DNA of 64,000 nucleotides from Lepturacanthus savala (Eukaryota > Chordata > Actinopteri > Scombriformes > Trichiuridae). Numbering within the stretch: position 1 is the first letter of the stretch; every line of letters starts with the position of its first letter. The notes under the pieces were generated by a model that did no database searches, was not told where the DNA came from, and saw nothing but the letters and a program-made list of their open reading frames with translations. Positions 12,224 through 25,650 of the stretch are shown here, one piece after another. A program made the position numbers and the translations under genes. The DNA is taken from assembly GCA_030544235.1 (NCBI GenBank), contig CM060484.1, forward strand, positions 21,901,031-21,965,030, read 5' to 3'.

Positions 12224-14554
12224 GCTACAGCTGGTATTGACAAAAAAAGGTAAAGCACCTATTGCTCTGATCGGAATCATGACAATGTGAGAATTTTTAT
12301 AAATATTGAAGTATCCATTTAAAGAAATACTCTGTGTTTCATTAATGTTGTGGATCTGAGTTGATTACATCTGCTTCCATTTGAAGATATAAACTCTCAG
12401 GCCTGCAGATGATCGGTGTTTGATATGTCAACTCAAAAGAAAGATTACTCTTTAAAGTGTTACTTTGAAAGTATTATTTGTAATTGTCAGGGATTATTTT
12501 GAGCAGTGGTTTTGGTCAATTAGTAGGAACATATGGCAGGGCTGATTCAATATAAATAACTGTGGCAAAAACAGTGTGGCTCACTAATGTGTTTTGGATG
12601 CTTTTAATCTTTTCATTGGATTTGTTGATGATCAGATAGATACCAGATTTCTATCATAATTTGATGTAAATGGTAAAATGGTAAATGTATAGTGTTTATG
12701 TAGCACCTTTCGAATCTTGTTGACCATTCAAAACGCTTTACACTACATGTGTTCATTTACCCGTTCACAGCCATTCACACACTGATACACACACGCAGTA
12801 ATCTTATCATTCGCATGCATTCATACTCTGCATGTTCTGAGAATGAACGAATTACTGTTATTTAGAGCAATATTTTAATTACTGAGACTATAACTGCTTC
12901 ACTAACTATATCTGTAGACATATTTGGTTCAAATGACACAAAAAAAGAACAAAGCAATGCCTACAAAACCGGCTGCATATTACATAAGTTTCATTTACCA
13001 AATGCTTTTATCCAAAGCAATGTACATCTGGGAGTTAATACAACACAAGCAACTAGTCCAGAGAGAACAAAGTGAGTAACAGACCAAGCTAAGTTTGAAT
13101 CGGAGTCCAACATGGCCTAGGAGCTAACAGAGGAAATCATATTCTTCAAAAGAGAGATATACCATATTTTTCTTTATCCGTTTAGATGCATAAAGAGATA
13201 AAATTAACCAATGAGTCATGACCATAAAAACAAAGATTAGAAGCACGGGAAAAATGTTTAAATGTACACATTTTGTAAATCAGAAATCTATTTTTACTGC
13301 TTTGCTATCTTGCTGATGATCTTGAAACCTTCAGATTCATCTTGAGACTTACTTAGAATAAATATCACCGGATTCACCGTTGTGAGAATCCATGAACCAA
13401 GCAGCCAGATGAGGGGAAGCCCGGCACTCACTGTCCTCATTATCGGCAACAGAGCATTGTGATGATGAAGCGTGATGACTCCTTTTATGTAAGACCCACA
13501 TCTCATGACTAATGGCCCTGTCATTATCGGCGGGCATAAACAGGAGAAAACACTACATACAGACATGGGATTGTTCCTGGGGTAAGTGTTTGTTGTGGTT
13601 TTGAAAAACCACAGCTTCATGTGTGTGTTTTAAGCATGTCTGTGCCATCTCTGGTAGCAAAGCTTCTTCCTCTATCGGCATGAATGCATTTGTCTTTTTA
13701 AAAAATTTTTTTTTCTTTCAGCTCCAGCGTGGAATCAAAGCCAGTTACAGCGCATGATCACAGGTGTTCATGCCAGCCTTGTAAAAGACATGAAACCCTG
13801 TTATTACAGGAAAACGACAACTGGTGTCATCAATCAACCATCACAAACACATTTAAGACTGAATGGAGACTGCGGTGTTCATGTGAATTTCAAAATACAT
13901 TACTTTTCTACACTGGAAAGAGAAGTTACTTTGACTGCAGGGAATACTGATTTAACTGTATGTGGTCACAGCTTGCACACTGTGGTAAATCAGCAGAATG
14001 GGACTTTGCACTGACACTTTCTGGAACTTGAGTGCACAGCGCAGTAGTTACTAAGTTCTGTGAAGGCAAAGTTTATAATATTTATACAGTGGAATCGGAG
14101 AAAGGATTTAGCAATGATTTACAGTGCAATAAAGAAATTCTCCACTGACAATATTTTAAGATCATCAGTGGACTACTTGCTGCTTTTGAAAAGTGTGTAG
14201 CTTGCTGTTTTGAGAAGGAGAGCAGCCATAGTCAACTTCAAATCATAATAATTACAATGGATTCCAATCATAGCAGAATAAAACTAGTTAAATTAGGCCC
14301 AGGAATCACCAGAGGCCTCAGAATACGATATTATCATGAAACTGAAGCTATGATATATTCGTATTACCTCATGATGGTAAAAAAAAGTTATTATTGTTAT
14401 ACTGCAAGAAATTCTAAACTATAAAATGTATCAAACATTCACATTAACTTCACTGATTCATGCAGCATAAATCACACTGAAGTGAAGTACCATCATTTCT
14501 GGATTATACTGATAAATGCATTTTTCTTCTTCTTCTTTTTCTTCTTCTTGTTCA
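12224..14554. repeat. LINE tail fragments, otherwise no gene
   Basis: Bases 12667-12800 match the fish LINE tail pattern: AAATGGTAAATG, then a 'TAGCACCTTTC...CAAAACGCTTTACACTACA' arrangement, then CATTCACACACTGATACAC. Bases 12985-13140 carry another such tail (CAAATGCTTTTATCCAAAGC then AATACAACACAAGC). No coding region is supported in the remaining sequence; a 73-codon frame at 13729 and an overlapping 86-codon frame have no recognised domain. Confidence 0.5.
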
Positions 14555-15245
14555 TCTTTCTGTCATAAAATATGCAAAGGAAAACTCTGGAGAAGCAGCA
14601 GTGAGACGTTCAACTACAGCATTATAATTAGACTTTTGAGTCTACAGTAGTCCTACTTGTTTAATAAAGAATTTACGTAAATTACCATATTCTTCGGGGC
14701 GACACAGTGGAGCAGGGGTTAGCGCTGTTGCCTCACAGCAAGAAGGCTGCAGGTTCAAGACCTACTTGGTCCTGGGTCTGGGACCTTTCTGTGTGGAGTT
14801 TGCATGTTCTCCCCGTGTCTGCGTGGGTTTTCACCGGGTACTCTGGCTTCCTCCCACAGTCCAAAAACATGCTCAGGTTAATTGGCGACTCTAAATTGCC
14901 CGTAGGTGTGAGTGTGTGAGTGAATGGTGTGTGTGCCCCACGATTGGCTGGCGACCAACTGGGGTGTATCCCTGCCTCTCGCCGTAACGCGCTGGGATAG
15001 GCTCCAGCAGACCCCTGCGACCCTATTGAGGAATAAGCAGGTATAGAAAATGACTGATTGACTGACTGACCATATTCTTCCAGTATTGCTGAGAAAGCAA
15101 GGAAGGAATTATTCTCCTGTCCCAAATTGCCACCTGGTCTCAAATAAATGCCTGATCTTTTTAAGTGATTGAAACAACTAAACACCCCAGCTGTTTTTAA
15201 TTTAAAGTATGTTTTTACTGGTTGTCCAAGTTGCACAAAGTAATT
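14555..15245 (+). repeat. Interspersed repeat family R1, copy 1, split by a V-SINE
   Basis: The left part (14555-14695) and right part (15081-15245) become continuous when the SINE at 14696-15068 is removed. Shared landmarks with copies at 42440-42750, 43381-43700 (reverse) and 51440-51910 are: GTCATAAAATATGCA; AACTACAGCAT; TACTTGTTTAATAAA; AATTACCATATT then CAGTATTGCTGAG; CCTGTCCCAAATTGC; and TGGTCTCAAATAAA. No coding capacity; family name unknown to me. Confidence 0.65.
14696..15068 (+). mobile_element. V-SINE (DANA/HE1-like), copy 1, full length
   Basis: A 373 bp SINE flanked by a perfect 12 bp target duplication, ACCATATTCTTC (14684-14695 and 15069-15080). The head has a tRNA-like A-box region (GGTTAGCGCTG) and B-box (GGTTCAAGACC). 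The body carries the vertebrate V-SINE core (GTGGAGTTTGCATGTTCTCC ... CCTCCCACAGTCCAAAAACA). The tail is a run of TGAC units. The long open frame across its minus strand is not a gene. It sits inside repeat R1, so it is younger than R1. Confidence 0.9.
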
Positions 15246-15969
15246 TGCAGCACCCATGTCGACATGAAAAGAATATTAATTGTCAAAAAACTGTGTCAAT
15301 GGATAATAAAGTAATGTAAGTGGTCCAGGACAACGCAGATGTCTAGAAAAAACATCTTGAGGCTGTGAGTCATCTCTGTATCTTATCTACTTAAACCATA
15401 AAGAAACCTGTAGCCTAAAACAATCTTTCTTGACTGAAGTGCAAAGCCATCACTGAAACAAAGAGCTCTACAAGTTTATTCAAGTGCTTCAAAAGTACTT
15501 TTAAAGCATTTATGGCTCAATGTTTTTTTTTGGTTATTTTATCACTTACTAACATGTCTTCATCCTTTCTGTATGAAGTCTGTTTGCTTTAGTTTGTTCG
15601 CGTGTCTAGACACATACATTTTGCAGAGTCCTGAATCTATTGTCTACCCGTGTACCTGTGGATGGTTGGATGGGCACCACATCACAGTGCTTTCTGTGCC
15701 TCGGTTTGTTCTCTCGTCAGAAACCAGACGTAATTGCCTTTCAACTCCTCTCTTCTTCTCAATAATGTGCCGGGTAGGGGAGGAAGTCCGGGGGGGTGGA
15801 TGGGGTAGAGGCTTCATTTGTGTATGGCAAGGTTAATTAAATGGAAACGTATATGGGTCCATGAGAAATAATGGTTGGCAAGATGAGAAAGCCAAAAACC
15901 TTTTAAAATACAGTTTTACACTATTTTTACAGTATTTGTGTCCGCACACATAAGTAGATGACTTTTTAA
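15246..15969. other. No gene seen
   Basis: No coding exon or recognisable repeat. Bases 15775-15815 are G-rich on the + strand. Confidence 0.5.
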
Positions 15970-16295
15970 ATTAGTAAAATGTTCAATAATAAAAAAAAAA
16001 ACTTACTAAAAACAGGAACTGGGGAAATGCTGAGGAACTGAGAATTGATAATATTATTGAGACTATTTCTCATTGTTCCAATAATAAGACAAGAGGCATT
16101 TAAAACCTTTAAAATATCCCTTTAAGGTACATTTAGAATAGATTAATTTATGATTCATGAATAGCTCTATCTCCAGGTTAATATCATGCATTGATAGTGA
16201 TTATTGATAGTCTATAGCTACTTGATTTTGCTCTCAAATTGCACCAGATTTCTGCATTTAAATTTACAGTTTTATAGTTTTTCTAACCCAGTCTT
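15970..16295 (+). repeat. Interspersed repeat family R2, copy 1
   Basis: Diverged match to 53610-53937. Landmarks in the same order are: ATTATTGAGACTATTTC; TTCCAATAAT; TCCCTTTAAG; GATTATTGATAGTCTATAGC; CTTGATTTTGC; and GCATTTAAATTTACA then TTTTCTAACCC. No coding capacity. The long hairpin of the second copy is not clearly present here. Confidence 0.7.
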
Positions 16296-17053
<758 letters not shown>

Positions 17054-17328
17054 CTGGCCTCCATTTTACCTCCTGCCTGACGCAATCCAGCACATGGACG
17101 TGTCCCCTACAGAGGAGAAGATTTTTCAAGTGAACTTTTGTTACTGTGAAAAATGGTGTGGATCAAACTTGAAGAAACAAACAATTATTAATATCCTCCT
17201 CTAAACCTGTTCAAAGAAGATGTATCAGGCATATTTCTAGGTCTATATTTTTTTCTTCTTCTGGGACTCTCCTGGAAAAGCTCTGCATGTTTTACAGTTT
17301 TAAAAAAAAACTCGGCTGTTTCAGATAG

Positions 17329-17364
17329 TGTCTCTAAGGCTGTCTCTAAGGCTGTCTCTAAGGC
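17329..17364 (+). repeat. Three perfect tandem copies of a 12-mer
   Basis: TGTCTCTAAGGC occurs three times head to tail (17329-17340, 17341-17352, 17353-17364). Confidence 0.95.
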
Positions 17365-18779
17365 TCCTTCACAGGAATCTGAATCTTTCTGATTGGTTAA
17401 TGGACATTTTCTGGTTCTTTACTTGAAATGTAAACTTCAGATTCAGAACCTGATCCAAAATATGTGAGAAACACATAGAACAGCCTCAAAAAAGCAATAA
17501 CTGTATAAAAGTCACCTAAAAATTACGGTATGTCTCTTTTATACATGAAAAAACTGCAGACAGAGAAGTCAATGCTGTATGCTTTAGCAGAGGAATTAAG
17601 GGACAATTCACAATTCAATTCAATTCAATTGCTTTATCCATAAAATGCTGGAGATGGAAAATTCATAACTATATTCACAGTTGTATCGGGATACAATGAC
17701 AAGTTTTATTACAAAGCCAAATGTTTCTGACCAATTGTATTTTATATGTATGATTATTTACACATGAAAAGTTATGAGCTTTAAGGTATTTAGTGATTTG
17801 TTGGTGGACTTTTTGAAAAAAATGTGTATATCTCTGAAACAAAGGGTGATCTGATTTGTCTCTATGGATGAATTTATTCCTATGGCCCTAAAGTACTACT
17901 CTGTCAGAACTTGCAATAAAAAACCCTTACCTCCTCTACTAGTTCTACATCAAACACAGGATGCATGGATTGAGTTTGACTTGACGAAAGAGCCTTCAAG
18001 GAACTGTCTAGGAATTCTGAATTTGACTTGTAAGAAAGTTGTAACTATAAAAAAAATAATATTTACTTCACTGAAAGTGAAGAAAAAGAACATTAAAGGA
18101 GTTAACTACCAGTTTGACAACAGGTTTATAAAACTATTGACAGATGTCGGTTTGGTGTAATGTCACATGTCAAAAAGCAGCCAAAACAAGAGTTTGACTT
18201 CACAAACATCTCGTCTGTTCGGCAGCCTGACAGCACGTCTGGCTCGTTGTTGTTCCGCCTCCTAGTGAACTGGCCTGCGATTGGTTCTGGCACTCGTCGC
18301 CGCCTTCTTAACGATGACCACTGATTTGTCACAGGCCTGTTCTGCTTTCAACTTGCCGCCTGGTGAAATAAACAACAATGCCATTACAATCATCAATCAT
18401 CAGAGACAATTAGCTCTCATTCTGTTTCTGTGTCTCCCCACCAAAAACCACCCCCTCCTCACCCATATTGTGTACCTCTTTCTTTTTGTCTCTCTTTAAC
18501 TTCAGGCGTGTCTGGACTGTGACAGATGGGCCAGTTTATGCTGAATGTCAAACTTAATTATGTCAGTTAAACGTGATGTTACAAACCATTGCTGGGCTTT
18601 AAAAGAAGTCGACTACAAGAGATTTAAGATTACAATACATCATCGCCTTTACAACACTTTATTCAGGCAAATAGCCGAGTCATGTTAGTGACATTACACA
18701 TATTAAATAAAAACATACATAAAAACGTAGGTCTTGAAGGTTTTATTCTCTATTATTTAGAAAAATTAATGTTTATCTA
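17365..18779. other. No gene seen; short LINE-tail-like motif
   Basis: Bases 17607-17640 are a run of CAATT pentamers followed by GCTTTATCCATAAAATG, resembling a LINE tail. A 98-codon frame at 17864 and a 72-codon frame at 18281 have no recognised domain. Bases 18330-18500 look unique. Confidence 0.45.
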
Positions 18780-19330
18780 TTGATATTTTGTGCACTGAAA
18801 AAAGAAAATAGTTGAAACAACTTAATTCAAATGTTCCAACTGGTAACACATAAATGAATTAAGTGCATTGAAAATTAAGAAGTTTGGAGTTAGTCCAGTG
18901 AATTAAGTTTATTGAAATTATTATTGAAATTAACAAGTTCGAGTAACAGGGTGAGGCAGTGGTTAGTGCTGTTGCCTCACAGCAACTGGGACCTTTCTGT
19001 GTGGAGTTTGCATATTCTCCCCTTGTCTGTGTGGGTTCTCATCGGATTATCTCGCTTCCTCCAACAGTCCAAAAATATGCTGAGGTTAATTGGAGACTCT
19101 AGATGTGAATGGTGTGTGCCCCATGATAGGCTGGCCACCATCTATAGGGTGTATCCCTGCCTCTCGCCTGTAATGAGCTGTGAGTGGCTCCAACAGAGCC
19201 CTAATGAGCAGTAAGTGGGTATAGAAAATGACTGACTGTCAGTTGGAGTAACTCAAATTAATTAAGTTCATTGAAATTAAATCAGTTGGAGTACCTCCAA
19301 TTTATGAATTTAATTCCAATGAATTGATTT
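18780..19330. repeat. AT-rich degenerate repeat split by a V-SINE
   Basis: Repeated variants of GAATTAAGT, TTCATTGAAATTAA and AGTTGGAGTA lie on both sides of the SINE at 18948-19240. They resemble a fish MITE built from short degenerate units. No coding capacity. Confidence 0.5.
18948..19240 (+). mobile_element. V-SINE copy 2, lacking the B-box region
   Basis: A 293 bp copy with the V-SINE core and TGAC tail, flanked by a 12 bp duplication with one mismatch (AGTTCGAGTAAC at 18936-18947, AGTTGGAGTAAC at 19241-19252). The head runs from CCTCACAGCAA directly to CTGGGACCTTTC. About 40 bp that hold the B-box in the other copies are missing, with CTGGG microhomology at the join. Confidence 0.88.
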
Positions 19331-19790
19331 TCATTTTGGTGTTACCAATGAAACATTCAATCAAGATGGTTCTTTTTTCAGCATGTGTTGCACCTAATTT
19401 TTGTAAATTTGCGTAATCGTCTTTTTCTCTCCTTTCAAAATGAACTTCCTTCTGTGAACAATAAAGAACATCCATCACTCCATCCATTCAGGGAGACGGA
19501 TGTAAGGAAATGATCATTAATTTATCCATCCGCTCGCTTTCTCTGAAACTAGAACTAATCCACCTGTTTGCATTATTAACCCAGAACCAACACTCCCAGT
19601 GCCTGCATCAATATTTCAGTGAAGACCATTCACCTCCACTAGGCTCTGCCAAAACAGTATCATGAGATAGGTGTGAATGTTGTACAAAGTTTAACAGGAT
19701 AAGAGTCACAGGATACAAAAGAAAGGATGTGGATGATAACAAAAGTAGAGATAATATAAAAAAGCTGTTAATATTATTCATCAATCCCCT

Positions 19791-19792
<2 letters not shown>
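19331..19792. other. No gene seen
   Basis: No recognisable gene or repeat. Confidence 0.5.

Positions 19793-19866
<74 letters not shown>
19793..19866. repeat. (AT)n microsatellite
   Basis: About 74 bp of uninterrupted AT dinucleotide. Confidence 0.97.
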
Positions 19867-19871
<5 letters not shown>

Positions 19872-22800
19872 AACCTTATCCTACAGCACACACTAAAAGG
19901 TGGTTAATATAAGATAATATGAGCATCATTCATGGATCTAAAAGCAGCTCTGTGTTCAGTTCATTGACACCAAGATGGTTGCCAAAAAGTTAACATCCAG
20001 CCAAGTGATGGGAATCAACATCACTTTTGCACAAGGGGACGAAATAAAATTTCTAAACAAGGCAAATGCATCATCAGAATTAGCATTCCAGTGGCTGTAG
20101 TGTTTAACATTCCAGCTTTAAGGGTTCTGAGTGGGCCACGCAATAATTAAAACAAAAATCATGGGTCTGGCACTGTCGGAGATGGGGAATCACAGTTTGT
20201 AATTTAAACCAGTAGTTGACAGATTAGGTATGAAGCTGGCTGCAGAGGAGAACTTGGTGCTCAAATAAACTGCCTCTACAGTTATTCTGTGAAGGTTTAG
20301 CCATAAAAAACAGGTGACGCTCTTTCTATAGACAGATGGCCCAACTTACAAAGAAAATAGCTTTGAGAGGCTGTTCCTAAGATGAATTGTTCATAAATTG
20401 TTATATATATAATTACCATTTGAGGTTGTTTAAATTCCATAAATAATATAAATTGTTCAGATCGTTGACCAATTCATGTCACATCAGCCATCTCCTCACT
20501 GCTCTCCAACTTTTTGATAATGGTCAACCTTTGTTTCCATGGACACAACTTGCTTAAAACTTTTTGCTACTAGCATTAGCCTTTTCTTTATCAGCCATGA
20601 TAAATAAGGTCAACTTGTACAAAAAGTATCCAAGGGTACAAGCCTGATACGCTGAGACGCTCACAGACACATGCAAGAAGGAACTGGGTGAGATGAGGGA
20701 CGTGAGTGTTGGAGATGGTGTATAGAACACGCTCGGCATGGGTTGCAGAATAGACCGCAATACCAAATATATTCAGCCCCCCCCCCAAAAAAAAAAACAA
20801 AAAAAAAAACAAGGCTGAATAGTGGTGTGTGGGGCAATCAAACTTATATCGGTGCCTTTGTTAAAATGTCGGCAGTGTGGCAATATTATAACATGATAAA
20901 ATCAAGGGGGAAGCTGCATTGACCACCGTGAAGCAAAGGCTCGCTTATATCAAATCATTATATCCAATAAATAAATTGCATGAGAAAAGCCTCATCTACA
21001 ACACTAAAGAAAGTATTTTTATCTGCAGTAAAACACAATTCAATCTGGTACAAAATAGAGGTCTGCCTGGTTACAACAGTTCTAAAAGCCCCTCAAAAAT
21101 TGCACTGGTTCAAGTTACATGCTCTATCTTGGCATAAATACTAGATATACATTAGACTACTGATTCCTGGATTATTTGGGTAAGTAACTCATTTTTTCAA
21201 GATGATATTTACTGTAAAACAAGATTTTTCTCAGGCAACTTCAGGAAACCTGAAAAATAGGCCTGGAACTGATCCGGTTAGCCTCTTTAACACACACTGT
21301 ACCATATGGGGGAGTGGCAGGGGGTCATTTAAGGCAATACTATGCTTCAGTTGTTGCTGATTTCTAAGTGCAAATAAGGTAAGAGTTTTGGTCTCAAAGT
21401 TGTTGCTCATCATTTTGATACAATGCACAAGCCAATCGAAGCATGGGGTCAGCGGTGATAGCCAGTGAACTATTGAGAGCTGATTATGAAAATTTGACCA
21501 GTTTTAGTTTGATGGACAGCAGTGTGACCCAATGAATGAAGTGTGAATGAATCTTGTGTTGATGATTCTTGACTTTTATATGTATTTATATTAGTTTATT
21601 CTGACCCAAATGAGCCAGCGCACATAGGAACAAACTCTTCCTATCAAGGAACTCCGCAGCCATTAGGAAAGTCAACACCTGCTGCACACACTTCCTATGT
21701 GCTCTGTGAAGTTTATGTTTCTGAGTGTCATTTGTTTGACTGTATGGCTCATTATGGCATTGGTGGTGTATAGATATATCTGTAAGGCAGATGTCAGCGG
21801 GTTATGTCTGTTTCACAGATGCAACATTTGGTGTCTGAAAACCAAAATATGGCAGCACTTTCCTTCAAATGTATAATTAGCTCCATTATGACTTCATATT
21901 GAGTCATAATTTTCAGCGGGGGCCCTTAGCCCTTCGCACCAGACTGCTCTGTGCCGTTTGTTTCCATTGGAAATTACCCTTTAACCGTTCGACCTTCATT
22001 TATTCTGAAGAATCACAGAGTCAATTTCAGGAATTCCCATATGAAAGACTGGATGTGATATCTTTATCCAATAATGAATAGCCCCTCAAAACAAACTGTG
22101 TGGCTCATGTGATGCTGCACACTTTAATTTCAACCAACAAAACAGTTCTGTCAATGACGGAAACCAGAATGAATGTGACAATAGTGACTGAAAAGCATTA
22201 CTACATGAAGACAGTGCTGTCTTTATGTGTTGTTTGCAGCCTCGTGGTGGTAAACCTGCTTTTTTGGGAAAACACGCCGGCGGCGACCATCGGAAATACT
22301 GCGGTGTGTGAATCATAAAACACCCTTAAACCAAAGCACCAGTCTTATTGTTCTACATGTGACAGTCTTCAGAATATCTTTGTTTAGGCGAAGGGAAGGT
22401 CTCGTCTCTTTCGTGTCAGAAAAAGGTGTTTGCACACGTTTCTCTCATTGCTGCAGTTAACACACCGGCCCATGTTTGTTTTCGTTTCAAGTCCGTGTTG
22501 TACATTCTGATGAAATGACAAAAATAATGCACGCTTGGCTAGGAGAGGAGCAAAATGCTACTTTAAAGAGGACTAATTTGAAATCACAACTAGATCTTTC
22601 ATGTTTCAAATTGAAAAGTTTCACAGGAATAGATGGTAATCAAAGCACTTTGGATTATTAAAATTGTCACTGATGCTTTGCTTTCACCGGGAATTATCCA
22701 TTCCGCAGCTTGACCGTAACTGTAGCGTATCTGTAAATTAGCTTAGAGTAAGACCTCCTTTTTTGTCTGTAAGTGCTTTAATGTGCCTGTAATTTAACTT

Positions 22801-23219
22801 AACTGCCAGGGCCATTTCTGGAGAGCCGGTTTTGAAGACTGTAAATGTGTTCAAAGCCACCAGCTCAACCGCAATGAAACAATTAGAATCACTGAGACAA
22901 ACTGCTGGTCCCTAATGGCGTCCCCCTCCTAGGCATGAGCAATCAAGACTTATCCAAGGCATGACCAGCGGAGCCAGAGGAGAGCCGCGTCAGCTCATCC
23001 GGAGCACAAAAAAAATCTGAGAATAAATAAGATTCCTCGCCGTTTATTTCGGGTGCTGACCCCAGATCAGCACTTTCACTTTGATGTCAGGAAGATTTTG
23101 AGCCAAAAACCACGAGACAATGGGACTGACTCATTTCTTTCCTATGAAGGGAAAAAAAAGATGTGCTCACATCGAAAAACATTATATTCATCATTAGAAG
23201 CATTAGTTTTGCATTACAA
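19867..23219. other. No gene seen; possible regulatory block
   Basis: Bases 20777-20811 are a C run followed by interrupted A runs. Bases 22690-23030 are unique, of moderate GC and free of simple repeats, with CAATTAG and TAAT cores. They look like a conserved non-coding block, but this cannot be shown here. No exon is supported; frames of 60-76 codons are at chance level. Confidence 0.4.
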
Positions 23220-24247
23220 ACTAAATGTACAACTTACAACTGTAACGATGTGTAACTGTCCACAGTCATGTTTTTTGGATTGATTAAAAAAAAAAAAATT
23301 GAATCATGTCATGCTGTGTAATACTATTAAAATGTTTTTTCAGTTACTGTTTCGTCAATTTTGGATCGCATGTTACTTATTGCAGAGCAAACATTTGAAT
23401 GACAGCCCTTGGACAGCCGAATATGTGGTGCTTCACCGCGTCCAACAAATTGTTTTCTGGTGTGATGAAATATATTTTTCCCCTCATGGATGACCGACTT
23501 CCAACATCTGAGTCTTGTTAGGACTGTTACACAGAAAAACAAGACTGCGGGGCGAGGCAATGAAGAGATCAGTCGCTAATTGATCGGTTAGTAACTGATA
23601 ATTAGTTCAATAGTGGTTGGAGCTTACTACTGCAGCACAATGATTAAAGCGTGATGATTCCAGCGTGTTAAAAGGAGGGTCAGGGACATGCTGTGAGTGT
23701 TTGTTTGTGTGTGTGCTGTCATTCTACACCCAAAACTCAAGCCACTGACCAGATGTTTTCAGTCTCGCCTCCTCACTCTTGACATTTTCCCATCTCTTCT
23801 CCTCACTACTGTGTTCATTTTATTGCTTCACAAGGGCCAATTTGTTTTATTTATTTAGCCCATAGTTTTGCCTTTACATGCAGCTGCCATTTCATACTCA
23901 ATGTGTGCACTTCTGTCATAAGCACAACCTGTGGAACAAACGTATTCAAGAGGATTACAGCACATACCCAGGGTGAGCCTCCTGGGTGACACATCTATAA
24001 CGAAAATCCATAAAAAAAGCTCAAATTTATTAGAACTGCCCTCATCACAGCACACAACTGTATCACTATGCACTGGAAAGATTTATCACCACTTACATTT
24101 GCTAGATGGGCGAACGAATTAGCATCATGCAAAACTAGAGAAAAGATTATGTACAATTTGATGGGTAAACTGGGAGAGTTTCAAAAGATCTGGAGTGTTT
24201 TTTATACACGTGACCATAAGATTCACAGTATTAGGAATATTTTACTT

Positions 24248-25650
24248 AGGCAAGGCAAGGCAAGGCAAGTTTATTTGTATAGCACATTTCAACAACGAGG
24301 TAATTCAAAGTGCTTTACATAAAACATTAAAAGCATCAAGATACAATTTAAGACAGTTGATTAAAATAAAAATAAACAATACAATTTAAAACAGTTGATT
24401 AAAATAAAAAAATAAAAATAAGAATTAAGAAATTAAAACAAAGAACAAGTTACAGTGCAGTGTAGAGTAATTCAGAATGATATTAGCTGTAGGCAACATT
24501 GAACAGAAAAGTCTTCAACTGTGATTTAAAAGCAGTGAGAGTTGCGGCAGACCTGCAGGTCTCTGGGAGTTTGTTCCAGATCTGTGGGGCATAGAAACTG
24601 AACGCTGCTTCTCCATGTTTAGTTCTGACTCTAGGAACAGAGAGCAGACCTGATCCAGATGATCTAAGAGGTCTGGATGGTTCATAAGGGATCAGCAGAT
24701 CTGCAATATACCTAGGCCCTAGACCATTCAGGGCTTTATAAACCAGTAAGAGTATTTTAAAGTGAATTCTTTGGCAGACAGGAAGCCAGTGCAAGGACCT
24801 TAGAACTGGAGTGATATGGTCTACTTTTTTAGTCCTAGTCAGGACTCGAGCGGCAGCATTTTGAATCAGCTGCAGCTGTCTGATTGACTTTTTAGAGAAG
24901 CCTGTAAAGACCCCGTTGCAGTAGTCTAGTCTACTGAAGATAAAAGCATGGACAAGCTTTTCCAAATCTTGCTGAGACATAAGGCCTTTAATCCTTGATA
25001 TATTCTTCAGGTGGTAGTAGGCTGACTTTGTAACGTTTTTTATGTGACTATTGAAATTCAAGTCTGAGTCCATAACTACACCCAGATTTCTAGCTTGGTT
25101 TGTAGGCTTTAACATTGCTGATTGAAGATGAGCGCTGACTTTCGATCGTTCTGCCTTGGCTCCAAAAACAATTACCTCAGTTTTATCTTTGTTTAATTGG
25201 AGAAAGTTCTGGCACATCCAATCATTAATTTGTTCAATGCATTTACTCAGTGTTTGTATTGGATTATGATCTCCTGGTGATATACTGATGTAAATTTGTG
25301 TGTCATCTGCATAATTATGGTAACTTATTTTATTTTCTTTCATAATCTTAGCGAGTGGGAGCATGTAAATGTTGAATAGTAGAGGCCCCAGAATTGAACC
25401 TTGGGGGACCCCACAGCTTATGTCTATATGTTCAGATGTGTAGTTGCCTATAGACACAAAGTAGTCTCTGTTCTTTAAGTAGGATTCAACCCATTTTAGT
25501 GCTGTGCCAGTAAGTCCCACCCAGTTCTCCAGTCGGTGTAATAATATGTTGTGGTCAACCGTGTCAAATGCGGCACTGAGATCCAGTAATACTAAGACTG
25601 AAATTTTGCCATTGTCTGTGTTTATGTGGATGTCATTACAGACCTTAACT
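24248..25650 (-). mobile_element. 5'-truncated L2-type LINE
   Basis: Its 3' end on the + strand begins with repeated AGGCA units, then GTTTATTTGTATAGCACATT, the usual tail and 3' end of teleost L2 elements. The body is the reverse transcriptase frame described separately. The 5' end is cut off near 25650, inside the polymerase domain. ACTTA on both sides (near 24243 and 25651) may be a short target duplication. Flanking Y segments show it inserted into the duplicated patchwork. Confidence 0.85.

Noticed and set aside
14707..14760. tRNA gene suggested by A-box and B-box
   Set aside because: The boxes belong to the tRNA-derived head of the V-SINE; no cloverleaf with anticodon arm can be drawn.
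14733..15257. 174-codon minus-strand open frame
   Set aside because: It reads through the V-SINE at 14696-15068 and its flanks; the same frame fragments recur in the other V-SINE copies.
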